A DNA stretch of 64,000 nucleotides from Fulvia fulva. Lineage: Eukaryota; Ascomycota; Dothideomycetes; Mycosphaerellales; Mycosphaerellaceae. The stretch spans positions 2,790,001 to 2,854,000 of the forward strand of contig NC_063013.1 in NCBI RefSeq assembly GCF_020509005.1. Direction: 5' to 3'. Of the stretch, positions 32,734-43,478 are shown piece by piece; positions within the stretch are counted from its first letter, which is position 1, and every line of letters starts with the position of its first letter. Position numbers and translations under genes: made by a program. The notes beneath the pieces are model-generated. The model saw only the letters and a program-made list of their open reading frames with translations. It was not told the origin of the DNA and made no database searches.

Positions 32734-33784
32734 GGACGAGTCGGATTACGCCTGAGACAAGACGTGAACACGCAGCGGGATGCAGTGACATCCGCGCCAA
32801 GCGCGCACATCGCTCCTTCTTGGTGGGACGAGCTCATCCCTACCTAGGTAGTCGCGAACTGGGGTGGCAGCGTCCACGTCTTGTTATGTACAACGAGTGC
32901 TGGACGAGACTGCCAAGGTCCAGCACAACAGCGAAGGGTTTGGTTTCGTTCAACGTTATCAGATCGAATTCACGCCTTGGCAACGGCAGACAGCCAGAGA
33001 GTACTCGGTGACCATGGAAAGCAATACGACATGTGTCAGACCGAGAGGCAAACGAATATGATACGCGCTGCTTCAGTCACTACGTATAGAGGTCGATGGT
33101 GCAGCTACAACTCGATGCAATATTGTACGATCTAGCAACTCATGTTCCTCGACTGCTTCCGCCGCAAGGCCGACGTGCGACACTCGCCTCTCTGTGTTGA
33201 GAACAGACTGTGCCAAACGCGGCCACTATGAGCTGAAACCCTGCAGATATGATGGTTCGGATCAGCAACGAGCTACCGAGTGACCTGGTGGCCCACGCAG
33301 AACTGATGTGTTTACGCTGAGGTCACCAGGGCTGGAGAAGAGGCCGTGAGAGTCGCTTCAAGGCTCGAGTGATGCCGCGGTGACACTTGAGCCTGCTCTC
33401 CCGTCGGGGACCAGTCCAACTCAATGCGAGGGTTCGTGATTCCTGCGCGGCCCTGCCTGTGGTGTATCAAGAGCTTGAATGAAGTCCGGCGCACGCAACG
33501 GCAGTTTCCGGCAGGATCTCGACTCAGTAGAGTAGGGTCGACAAAACACCCGGTCTTGTCTCAAGGGACATTTTAAGGACTAGCCGGGCCTGAATGTGGT
33601 GCGAGCTGCCGACTGTGGTCAACAAAAGAAGCTTACTGCTTTGGCCCTCTGGCATCGAAGCAGACTGCTGAAGCGTACGCAAGAGGCAGTTAGTCTGGTG
33701 CCCGCCAACGTGCTGCATCGTGTTCTACCAGCTGATTCCAGAGCTGGGTGGATGAAATCGTCAAACATCAATGGTTTCTCCCCT
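32734..33784. other. Intergenic, no gene seen
   Basis: About 1 kb between two minus-strand genes; it must contain the S33 peptidase promoter. Short plus-strand frames here lack coding signals. Confidence 0.5.
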
Positions 33785-35980
33785 TCACTTGATGACACCA
33801 TCAGCGGCATATGCGCCTGCAAAGTCCATGCCCGAGATCTGGCTTTGTATCTGGTCGATCTCCTTCGACAAGTCTTCGACGTTCTGTGACAAGGCGGAGA
33901 CTTCATCGAACTTGCGCCGCTTGTTTGCATCAGCGATCATCTCCGATACGAAGAACTTTTGTTCTTCAAGAACGATCAACCTGTTCTTCAGTTCCTTCTC
34001 CTCGGCTTCAAGCGCAGTGACGGCCACGGAGCTCTCACTACTAGTGCGACTACTTCCCGGTCTTGCAAGTCCATTCGTAATTGCATTGTACTTGATTGCT
34101 GCTAGAGCTCCTTGCGGCTTCCCGTTGCTCGGCACGGGCGGGTTTCGCAGACCATTGGGGGTTGCATGTTTGAGGATCTTGGGCAATGCCTTCAACGGCA
34201 GCATATGCGTGTGCAAGAACGTAAGAGCTTTCGAGTAGATGGCCTTTTGAAGCTGCTCTTGAGTAGGACTGGTGGTGGGTAGATCTCGTATGCGTCGTGA
34301 AGCAACATCGTATTGCGTGAAGGCATCGGTCAGGCGCTTGCGTATCTTGGAAGCTTCCGCAAGTTGCGCTGGTGTTGGAGGATGCTCTGGGTCCTGCAAA
34401 GGTGCTAAGAGACGCTGGAACTTTGGCAACAGGAGACGTATGCCGTGCTCGAATTGCAGCAGGTTCTCGTATGCGCGCTGGTCCGGTGATTTCGTGCTAA
34501 GCTCGCGAGCAAAGTCGGCTTTGCTGAATATCGTCCTCTGGCAATCTTTACACATGCGCACATCGACAGCGACCTTTGCGCCATTCTTTTCTGTAGGTAG
34601 TTTAGCAACAGCGCGTTAGTGTCAATGTGACTCAAAGTCTGTTCACTTACTGCTATCGACGTCCAGACCGATATCGCTTGAACAGCCTGTATTTGGATCA
34701 CCACACACTACTCTTCCGCATATGCGACAGTGATGTCGCCGCAGACTGTATTGGGAAAAGGGTTGTTGGCAGAAGGGACATTCTGCCACTTTGGTGTCCT
34801 CCTCCCAGGGCACGATAGACTGCTCGAGAGCTCGTATCTGCGGCTTGTTGCCAGAAAGCGATGACCACAGCAAGTTAGTTGTGCTCTGACCTTGGTCTGG
34901 AGGAGGATCAGCCAGGAGTTGTGTAAGCCTCGTAAGTCTTGTCTCCAGCCGACTCGTCTCCAGGTATTGCTTGTCGACTGTTTTCCTCCTCGCACCTTTG
35001 AAGAAGTCAAGGTGATTTCGTTCGAAGCCATGGTGGTCATTGTAGCCATCTCGACTTTTGTAGCACGCCTCACAGACTCGACACCACAAGCCACGAACAG
35101 GCTCATGCTTCGCAGACCTGGAAAGCTTCATCTGATACATGGTGTGCTCCTCACAGAATAACTTGCCGCAATGTCGGCAATTGACTTGACCATTCGCAGG
35201 CCCAAGGCGCTTCCCACATAGTGGATCAGAGCAGTCATCGAAGCCTCTAGGACGCTGCCAATGTGCTCGAGTAACGACCTCGTCGGGGTCGGGAGTCTCA
35301 GGCTCCTTACGGATTGGCGTTGGCACTGGAGCAGGCGATGATTCCCTCGCCCCTGCGACTGCTGTTTGAATAGCCTGCATCGGTGCAGACATGTCATTAT
35401 TGCTCTCGAAGACTTCCAGGCCGCGCAACTTCTGGTTGATGAGTGCCAGCGGTTGGAACTTCTTCGCCTTTGTCATTTGCTGCTTGAACCATGTCTTGGC
35501 CTCATCCTGCTCGATCTCTTCCAGATTGGCATGGTTGTCATCGATATGCCTACGCCGCATCAGATGTGCGCCGACACGAACGCTGTACATGGACATGCCT
35601 ACCTACCTGTTCAGCTGCAACAGTGTGACCTGCTTTCGTTAGCAGAGAGTCTCACCACACGACCAGCTATGTGTGCGTACCATCTCTTCACTGCATATCG
35701 GGCAGACCAGGCGGTTGCTGGCTGCAGCCGCGGCGTGGGCGGAGGCATGCTCGTCGAGGGCGATGCGGGAGGTGAGGTCTTCGTGGTCTGTCGATATCGG
35801 CGTACTCGAGGCCAGCGAAGAAAGCGACACGGAGCTGTCGGAGGGCGATAGCAGGCCGGGACTGCGTACGGTGTGAATAGGCTTGGGGGTTGCGGTCGAG
35901 GATGTCGCTGGCGACGGAGGTGCCAGCCCGTTGCCAGACCCGAGCACTCGCCCACCGCCCAGACTTCTGCGGGCGGCCAT
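33785..35980 (-). CDS. PEP7/VAC1: Pep7/Vac1-type FYVE protein (rabenosyn-5-like endosomal tether)
   Basis: Four exons: 35980-35681, 35629-35607 (a 23-nt microexon), 35549-34651 and 34590-33785; total 2028 nt, 675 aa. Intron ends are GTACGC/GCAG, GTAGGT/GTAG and GTAAGT/ACAG. The N-terminal C2H2 finger (CPIC...NRHIDDNH) is assembled only through the microexon. A first FYVE-like zinc domain follows (CSDPLCGKRL...CRVCEACY), then a canonical FYVE with the PI3P-binding RRHHCRICG motif, split by the last intron and finishing VRMCKDC. The C-terminal part is helical (EEKELKNRLIVLEEQKF). Yeast Vac1 links PI3P, Vps21 and Vps45 in Golgi-to-endosome fusion; the domain order C2H2-FYVE-FYVE fits that family. 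Confidence 0.9.
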
Positions 35981-36534
35981 GGCTCTCTCTATTGCCTATG
36001 CTCATCAACAGCCTCGCGCTCCATCATGTCTGCGAGATGCTGAGGCGCGAGATGCGAATGCCAGTGCCAGTGCCAGTGCCAGTGCCAGTGCCAGTGCCAG
36101 TGCCGCGACGATACATGTACCAAAGGCCTGAGGCAGTGAGGTGTCAGAGGAAGCGATGCTCGTGCTTGTGACGCCCCACATGCCGCGCTCCACGTCGATC
36201 CTGAATTCCTGATCCTTCGCTTCATCCTTCCCGAGGTCCTCTTCTCACTTCGTCATTCAGCACTACATACATGTACACGTACACACGTCAAAGGACCTTC
36301 ACGCAAAGCGAACGAACGTATGTTTGGATGCTTCAAGTCAACACCTATCTTATCAGCTTCGGCCTGGGCGCCTTCTCGAGACCATGTCGCGCCACCGTCT
36401 GCGTTCTGGGAGCATCATCTGATCGATTGGGGAATATCGTCTAGCCAGCATACACAACTAACACAACGTGACCAAAGCTCTGACTCAACACCACACGCCT
36501 CGCTAAACCTCTCACTCTGTCATCTCGCATGCCC
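35981..36534. other. Intergenic: PEP7 upstream region and GlnRS downstream region
   Basis: Contains the CCAGTG hexamer repeat. No gene seen. Confidence 0.5.
36061..36102. repeat. (CCAGTG)7 hexamer tandem repeat
   Basis: Seven perfect copies, 81-122 bp upstream of the PEP7/VAC1 start codon, so within its probable promoter or 5' leader. Confidence 0.95.
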
Positions 36535-38781
36535 CTACTTCTTCCCGGTGTCCTCCTTCAGACTGACGATGCGATTCAGAATCACCTTGTCCGCCGTGGA
36601 GTCGCTATCCTCCGCAAAGAACGCGGTCCGCAGGCCTTGGAATCGCACACTGCTCTTGTCGGCAGTGCGTGAGTCCGACTCACCTTCCGTCTTTGGCCAA
36701 GGCGCCTTGACCTTGATCTCGAGGAAGCCACATTCGACCATGGCATTGGGAAAGACGACTTCACTCTCTGGGTTGACGTCTTCGTAATAGCCGCCGTTCT
36801 TCCAGTCCAGCTCATTTGGCTTGCTCGTCTTGAAGAGTGCGTTGAAGATGCGACATTCTGCTTTGATCGGCGACTTGTGCAAGGCGGACTCACCGACCCA
36901 GTGGATACGGGCTTTCCCGAGCTTGACTTCCTGGCCATACTCGGCGCGGATCTCGTTGACCTTGCCGGTCTTGTCGTCCTTTGTGAAGGAAATGCACTTG
37001 ATCGGGTGTTCCGCATTTAACAAACCGACACTCTGGCCAGGTGACAGACGGAAGAAATCGGGGTCGTCCACCTCGCGAAAGTCGTCTCTGTCGATGTATA
37101 TGATCTTTGTGAAGGGCACCTGCAAAGAGTCGGGGTGTTAGTGACAGGCAAGAACGCCGAGCAGTCTCTCAGAAGGCAGTATAGCTGGTGGATTACAGCA
37201 CTGCGCGAAGCGCATGTCTCAACCACTTCAGCTCCATCTAAGCTGCTGATCATCGGCCGGCGCCTTTCATTCAGTACATACCTTATGTGTGCCCTTCTCG
37301 GCATCCTTAGGGTCGAAGGGAACTTCTCGCTCCTCGATGTAGTCATCAGGCAAGTTATCGAAAACCACCTTGATAGGATCCAGAACAAGCATCAGCCGGG
37401 GCACTGTGCGCTCGAGATAGGTCCGTATCGTCGAGTCGAGACTGTGAGTCATGGTATTTGCATTCGCCTTCGTCACACCTAGATCCAGTACAAACTTCTT
37501 GAGTGCGCCTGGTGGCACGCCACGGCGTCGGAGCGCTACGAGCGTGAATAGGCGCGGGTCGTTCCAGTCACGCACGACAGGCGGGATCTTCCTACCAGCG
37601 CCGTTGGTCACAGCCTTTGCTGCTTCCGCCGTCGTTTCCGGTTCCTCGTCACCCTCTTCTTCGAGCTTTATCCCGTCCACTCCTTCAGCGGCTTCGTCGA
37701 CCGGATCAGGCTTCTCGTCTCCAACAGTGGCGCCGTTGACAAGCATCGCGATTCTTCGTTTGGAGAGAATGGTCCCTTCCACATTGAGCCTGCCGTATTC
37801 TCTCTGCATCGGACCCTTTTCGTCGCTCCCAGGTAGCTTGTGGTCCAGTGCTTCGAGCAGCCAATTGTATGCAGGGCGGAGTGTCTCGAATTCGGCTGTA
37901 CACAGACTGTGGGTGATACCCTCGAACGAATCGCATAGACAGTGTGTAAACTCGTAGGTGGGATATATCCTCCACTTGTCGCCGGTCCTGTGGTGGTAGT
38001 TCTCCTTCTTGATTCGATATGCCGCAACATCCCACAGAGCAGGGTTATCCGCGAGCGCTTTCAGCTTGGCTTTCTCCTTCTTGATCTCAGGCGTGTCGTC
38101 CTCGTTCACCTCATACTCTTCCGACTTTGTGCCAAGATACTGCTTCATCCGTAGAACAGCTACGCCTGCGTCGTATTTGTTGTCTCTCATCGCCCGAAAC
38201 TCCTCGAGATTCTTCTCGGGCGTGTGCGACCAATGCTCACATACGCTTCGAGGGCCATGTTCCTTGCCACCTCTGCCAGCTTTTACTGCCTCGGCGGAAC
38301 AGAAACACACGTACGCCTTACCGCGCCTGATAAGCTCTTCTGCCAATTCGTACAAGCGATCGAAGTCATCGGATGAGTGAGTAATCCGGGCGGGTTCGAA
38401 GCCAAGCCAACTGACCATATCCTTTATGCTTGTGAAGAACTGCTCCTCCTCCTTCGCAGGGTTCGTGTCGTCGAAACGGAGATTGCACTTTCCTCCATAC
38501 GACTTTGCGAAGCCGAAGTTGACTGTGATCGCCTTCGCGTGACCAATGTGAAGATAGCCATTTGGTTCTGGTGGAAATCGTGTTTGTACGTCTGCGACTG
38601 GCTTCTCGTTGTAGACGCCCTTCAACCAGCCCGTCTTGAACGGATCGACAGCTTCTTTGGGCTTGTTCTCTGTGGGAGCATTGTTAGCCTTCGCTGCTGC
38701 TTTGGCTGCCTTTGCTGCCGCCTTTTTGGCCTCCTTTTCAAGCGCCCGCTTCGATGGTCCTTTCTCAGCGGCGTCGGCCAT
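36535..38781 (-). CDS. GLN4: Glutaminyl-tRNA synthetase, cytosolic
   Basis: Two exons, 38781-37282 and 37119-36535 (162-nt intron, GTATGT...TGCAG), 694 aa. The start at 38781 (MADAAEKGPSKRALEKEAKK) gives a short basic, Ala/Lys-rich N-terminal extension instead of a full yeast-type appended domain. The class I HIGH motif is in PPEPNGYLHIGHAK (residues 70-83), the KMSKS equivalent is LSKRR (about 339-343), and the DWNDPRLFTL block follows. Exon 2 holds the beta-barrel anticodon-binding region. An acidic insert of about 50 residues (about 351-400, for example KLEEEGDEEPET) sits between LSKRR and DWNDPRL. The enzyme charges tRNA-Gln. Confidence 0.93.
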
Positions 38782-39539
38782 CTCTGTGTGGTGATGGACT
38801 GTATCGAGAGTGGAGATGTTGGAGGACAACTCGAGGCTCACGACTCACACAATTTCCCATGAGTCGTTGGAGGGGCAATGCTTTCGGGAGAAACGAGCCG
38901 AAGCATTGTTTCACATGCCCGATACTTGTTTCAGACTTACTCTTCTTCTTCCCGCGTTGATCCAACGACCTTGACATGTTCGACATGGTGCAGACACACA
39001 CAGGTCACGTAGATATCCTCGGGATGTTGGAGATACTGACAATGTGGCACGTTCGGTGCTAGAAGTACCTTACAGTCGACGGTCAGGCGTGACTCAAGAT
39101 CAAGCACAAATGACTGCGCTTGAATGCTCCTTGTGACGACACTCACGAGCATGTCACGTTATGGCAGTGTGCGCAGACAATTTCGTCGCATGGGACAGTT
39201 TAGTCGCACGGAGATCGGAGCAAGCAATGCAGCAATGCGCGACCTCGACCACTATCACATCGCAAGGAGCCACGTGGGAGCAAGCTCTGCTGGCTGTCGG
39301 GACGATTTAGGTTCTGATGATGGGCAGAATGACATAGCTCGAACCTCGGGCTGAACTCGCGCTCACCTAGAATGAAATGGTAGGGCCAAAGGATGCCCTG
39401 CTGATGAGTCGATATTAAGAGAGCAGTGTCTGTCCCAGCTTGCGTTCTGCCAGAAAGAGCATTCTCACAGAGAGACATCGAGACCACACATCCATCCCCT
39501 GGAGCCATTGGCACATCGACTCGCACCAACACCGCACTC
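38782..39539. other. Divergent promoter region (GlnRS / CMD-like gene)
   Basis: 758 bp shared upstream region of two divergent genes; no gene seen. A TTAAGAG element lies about 120 bp upstream of the plus-strand gene. Confidence 0.5.
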
Positions 39540-40151
39540 ATGACTCACCAATACCGCTACCCGCCCATTCCTGTCTCCCAACAATCTGGAGAATACAAAC
39601 CCTATGCCGAACAGCTCGAAACCATGGCACCCAAGAGCTTCGGCGGCGATGGCTCTATCTCCTCTGGCTCCGCAATGACTTACCGCGACGCCAACTCCGG
39701 CCTTATAGGCCCCTTCCCTACTATTATAGCCTCCAAAGAGGTCGGGGCGGCCATTATGAACGTGTACAAGAACTTCTCAACCCTGGAGGGCATCCCGAAC
39801 GATGTCAAAGAAGTCGCCATCTTGACGACTGGTGCCAAATTTGATTGTGCTTACGAACAGTATACGCATCGTCTCATTGCTGTTAAGCAAGCGGGATTGT
39901 CGGAGGAGCAGGTTCAAGCTATTGGGAGGAAGCAGAAGCCGAATGGGTTGAGTGAAGCGGCGAATGTGACTTATGATTGTACCAAACATCTGGTAGACAC
40001 GCCTGGTCCGTTACCGCAGAGCTTGTATGATCAGTGGGTGAAAGTGCTGGGGAGCAAGGAGAGGGTGCTATTGTGCATACATTATGTTGGAATTTACTCG
40101 TACATGAGCATTTTGATGAATGCTGCGAATGCACCTGTACCGGAGGAGTAG
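39540..40151 (+). CDS. Carboxymuconolactone decarboxylase (CMD/AhpD)-like protein
   Basis: 203 aa, single exon. I start at the ATG at 39540 (MTHQYRYPPIP). The core VKEVAILTTGAKFDCAYEQYTHR matches the CMD-type helical domain (R/KE-x-A-I-L...A-x-E-x-x-x-H). The CxxC redox pair of true AhpD peroxiredoxin reductases is not present; only one Cys lies in that stretch. The substrate is unknown; fungal members are usually annotated only by domain. The gene ends 71 bp from the convergent F-box-like gene. Confidence 0.8.
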   Translation: MTHQYRYPPIPVSQQSGEYKPYAEQLETMAPKSFGGDGSISSGSAMTYRDANSGLIGPFPTIIASKEVGAAIMNVYKNFSTLEGIPNDVKEVAILTTGAKFDCAYEQYTHRLIAVKQAGLSEEQVQAIGRKQKPNGLSEAANVTYDCTKHLVDTPGPLPQSLYDQWVKVLGSKERVLLCIHYVGIYSYMSILMNAANAPVPEE

Positions 40152-40222
40152 GGAATCTCGCAGAAGCAATGCAGAACCTAATGCTGGGTCGCTCTTGACA
40201 CTAGTCTCCCGCCTCTGACCTT

Positions 40223-41075
40223 TCACTCTGACAACATAGGCATGGTCCATGCCTTTTGCATAGAGTCGCGTATGGCGCGGTAGCTTGCGGCATCTGTGCA
40301 AGATCATCTTCTGCGAAGCTCGCACGATAATCAAAGACTTACCTCGAGCATCAAGATCAGTGACCTTTAGGGACTTCTGCTCTCCAGAATCTTCATCATG
40401 CCACTGCTTGTTGTTGTCGCCAATGCCCCAACTGTGCTGCGAAATCGGATGGTTGTTTGGCATGAGCTCGAATTTGCACCCATTTAATGGTTGCAACCTC
40501 GTTGACCAGACCTCGATCATGTCCATCAATGCTGCGAAGCCGAACTTTTCGTTATGTAGAAAGTGGTCCACAGAAATCGCGAGAGTTTGGGGGCGCGACG
40601 GGACCATATTTGCGGCGAGGAGCAAGCTGTGGGCCAGATCCTCCTGGGCCGAATAGGGCGCGATGACCAAGTATAACTCGATTCGTGTGACCCAGGTCCA
40701 TCGGTGAAGCAAGCTAAGATTCAAGAAGCCTTTCTGACGCTTTGTGCGAGCAGAGGCTCCGGGGCCACCGCTCGCTGGTTTCAATCTCGGATACTCGACG
40801 CGATGGAAGAGAGGGTGAGCTTCATCATAGATGCTCTTACACGTGCGGAGAATCTGTGGGTAGAGTTTGTTGCCGATGGGTTGTGCCTCGAAGCGCGTTG
40901 CAGCTGCATCTGAGTCGCTCATGGTGGGCGTCTTGTTGTCAATATCGGAAACGATGTCGAAACCGAGCGGTTGGATGAGGTACTCGTAGACCTCCAGACG
41001 CAGCTCTGCAGGGAGTTTCAGGAGGTAGCATCTCCGTGTCGTCGTTGCTGGCATGGGCGCCGAAGTGGGTGCCAT
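40223..41075 (-). CDS. F-box-like/2EXR-type domain protein
   Basis: Exons 41075-40343 and 40293-40223 around a 49-nt intron (GTAAGT...GCACAG); 804 nt, 267 aa, exactly in frame, with C-terminus YRAIRDSMQKAWTMPMLSE. The N-terminus carries RRCYLLKLPAELRLEVYEYL, the short F-box-like motif that opens many Dothideomycete proteins of this large family. PQILRTCKSIYDEAHPLF, the second typical block, follows. No WD40 or LRR repeats are seen. Without splicing the frame would run antisense into the neighbouring CMD gene, which favours this model. The partner is unknown; a role in substrate recognition for ubiquitin ligases is only suggested by the motif. Confidence 0.75.
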
Positions 41076-41228
41076 ATCGTTGTCGAGTGTATGGATTGGG
41101 AGCTGATAGTTCCGTCGATGGTGCAATTTGATGTTGTTTGGCAACGGTTTGTTCGTCGCAAGGTGCGGTTGTAAGTAGATCACGACCTCTAGCTCGCGAC
41201 ATCCTTGTCACGCACTTGCGCGCCTTCT

Positions 41229-42335
41229 TCACTCTTTCGGCTTCCTTATGCGCGGCATTGCGGGTATCTTCACTTGTGTTCCCAGATTCTGCACCTGTGC
41301 AACGGCATCTCCAAGCAAAACCCGCACAGCGCCTTCCAGTCTTCGGTCTTGCTTCCGTCTCATATACAGTATCACGATCCAGAGTATGACAGCATCTGCC
41401 ACCACAAGCTGAACAGCCCACCAACTCAACCTCGCGACCCACCCCAGCCAGCTGTGTTTCCGCTGGTAGTTGAGCCATCGCCTCGATTCGAGCTGCTCGC
41501 GCAAGGCTGTGATCTCCGTCGTAAGCTTGATCAATGATGACTCCATTCGTCTCCTCCAGCGGTTCTCCGACGCCGAAGGGATAGGTCGACGTGGCGCAAG
41601 GAACCGGTCTGGGGATGAGCCGTCGTTCCCAGGCTCTGAGGGCTCTTGCAGATCAGCCTCGTCAATCTGCGATATTGGCGCGTCAACGAACTCTTCCCGC
41701 TCATCCTCTGCTGCCTCATCTTCATCAGCCTCCGACTGCGGCGACAGCACTCGCAGTCCTTTATTGCTGTCCTTGCCGCCACTCTCGAGAGCAGCAGCTG
41801 ATGCACTGGCTCCGCCATTGTTTCCCGAGCTCCCGCCAGAATGCATGTAGTCCCTTCTCTCGATGGTCTGCAAGGGCGATGAATGCTCTGAGCTCGAATG
41901 TTGCGAATTGTTCTTTATCTGGTCCCACACAAACTCCAGCTCTTCCACAAGCTCTCGCGCCTCTGGCGTCGTGGAAGCGTACTTGTGCATCGTCGAGATG
42001 AGCCTCTCGATGTATCGCCTCTTGGCCTCGGTCCTACTCAGCCCTTCGTTCGCCTTCCAAGCATCCCACTGCTCTTGCTCTTTCTTCAGCTGATCATTTG
42101 GTGTACTGGGCGATGATGATGGTCGGTCGGCGATATGCGCTACATCGCCTTCCATAGACTGTTTGTACAGTCCATACAGTGCAAGTCGATCGGCACTGGG
42201 CGGCTTTTGTGAGCCTGGTCTTATTTTGTTCACGGTGATGAGAGCGTGTCCGAACACCCTGTCTGGATGTCTTTGTTAACCTTTACGCCGTACCTTCCGG
42301 CTCCGAGTGCGTTCCTTACCTATAGAGTCCGCCAT
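41229..42335 (-). CDS. ATG37: Acyl-CoA-binding membrane protein, Atg37/ACBD5-like
   Basis: Exons 42335-42320 (16 nt, MADSI) and 42262-41229 with a 57-nt intron (GTAAGG...TCCAG); 349 aa. The join gives DSIDRVFGHALITVNKI, the standard start of an acyl-CoA-binding domain. LYGLYKQSMEGDV and QWDAWKANEGLSRTEAKRRY follow. The middle is acidic and probably disordered (SEADEDEAAEDEREE). A coiled coil (ITALREQLESR) precedes one transmembrane segment near the C-terminus (WAVQLVVADAVILWIVILY). This is the layout of Atg37 and ACBD5, peroxisomal tail-region membrane proteins acting in pexophagy and lipid contact. Orthology is inferred from architecture. Confidence 0.85.
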
Positions 42336-43478
42336 GATGGGCAGGCAAGAGAGTCTATGTATCAGGCCACTTGAAGATACTGTGTCGAAAGAAGGAACTA
42401 CCCGGGTCGTTGATGCGAGCAATTCAGCTTACTCGGCTTACAGCGTCTCCGAGGTTCGTTCTCAAGACCATGATGACGCCGACAGCTTTTGTCGTGGGCA
42501 TAGGTGAATGTCGCGTGCAAGAGTGGAGTCAAGTCTTCTGCATCATGGGTCTTCATGTGACAAGGATTCTCCATCTCCCACCCACGTCTAAACTCTAGTT
42601 CTAAAGCTTTAGGAAGGACAACCGCGGCATGAGATACAGAGTTTCGGCATCGCCATTCCAAGGCTGCACCGAACAGGCATATTCAATCCCGCAAAAGGGG
42701 AGGGACAAATCTGACAGCAATGGTATGTTCAACATTCTGTCGACATGCACTGCGTGCTTGGCCACTCTCCGCGAAGTGTAGTCGCTCCAGCACTGGCTTC
42801 TTTTCGAGCGCAATTCCACGCGACATGTGCAGCGAAGACAGCCGAAAGGACACCGACCACTGCTCTTCACCAACACGACGACCTCGGGACCCTGATCTTC
42901 TAAGCTAGAGCGCCACAGAACGAGGCTCGGAAGATGTATTATAATTTATTGCCTAAGGGTGCTCGGCTGCCGGCCAACTGCTTGCTTTGGCCGAGCGCCT
43001 GGCGGAAATCTATCCATGCATCTTCTCCGCCGCCGCCACGCCGCTGCTTGAAGCTATCAACACGGCCTTACCAAGAACTTTCTTCACACTCTTGCCGATT
43101 ATGCGCCGAGATCTGTCGCTATGTCAAGCCGATAGTGCATTCCTCCACAGCCAATGACTGCCGCCATGGAGGCATTGCATACCTCTCTTCGCCCGATGCC
43201 GGCAGGCAGTGACGGTGCACTGCGTTGCTCGTACAGATAGGTACATCATAGGCCAACGAAATCTGGAGTGTCCGCTGCCGAAGTGCTTCTAGGTGTTATG
43301 CACAAGTCGCCGAGTTGTAACCATCAGTTGACCTCAAGGTTGAGCTTCACTTGGTTACTCATTTTCCTGAGAGCGAACGTGTCGACATCTCTTGCCCTGA
43401 CTGTACAGACTCTGTAACTCACCAAGGGACATTGCTACTTGTACACAGGAGTGCAGATGGTGACTGACCTGATCAGCA
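42336..43478. other. Divergent intergenic region, no gene seen
   Basis: About 1.1 kb between the Atg37-like gene and the MFS transporter, transcribed away from each other. No coding frame I can support. Confidence 0.5.

Noticed and set aside
34643..35596. PEP7 frame starting with its own ATG at 35596 as a separate gene
   Set aside because: The ATG is inside an intron; splicing through the microexon gives a complete C2H2 finger and a 675-aa protein.
36057..36110. CRISPR-like array at the hexamer repeat
   Set aside because: Simple tandem hexamer without spacers, in a eukaryotic genome.
40068..41183. Unspliced 371-aa frame for the F-box-like gene
   Set aside because: It overlaps the CMD gene antisense; a GT-AG intron with exact phase gives a shorter consistent product.
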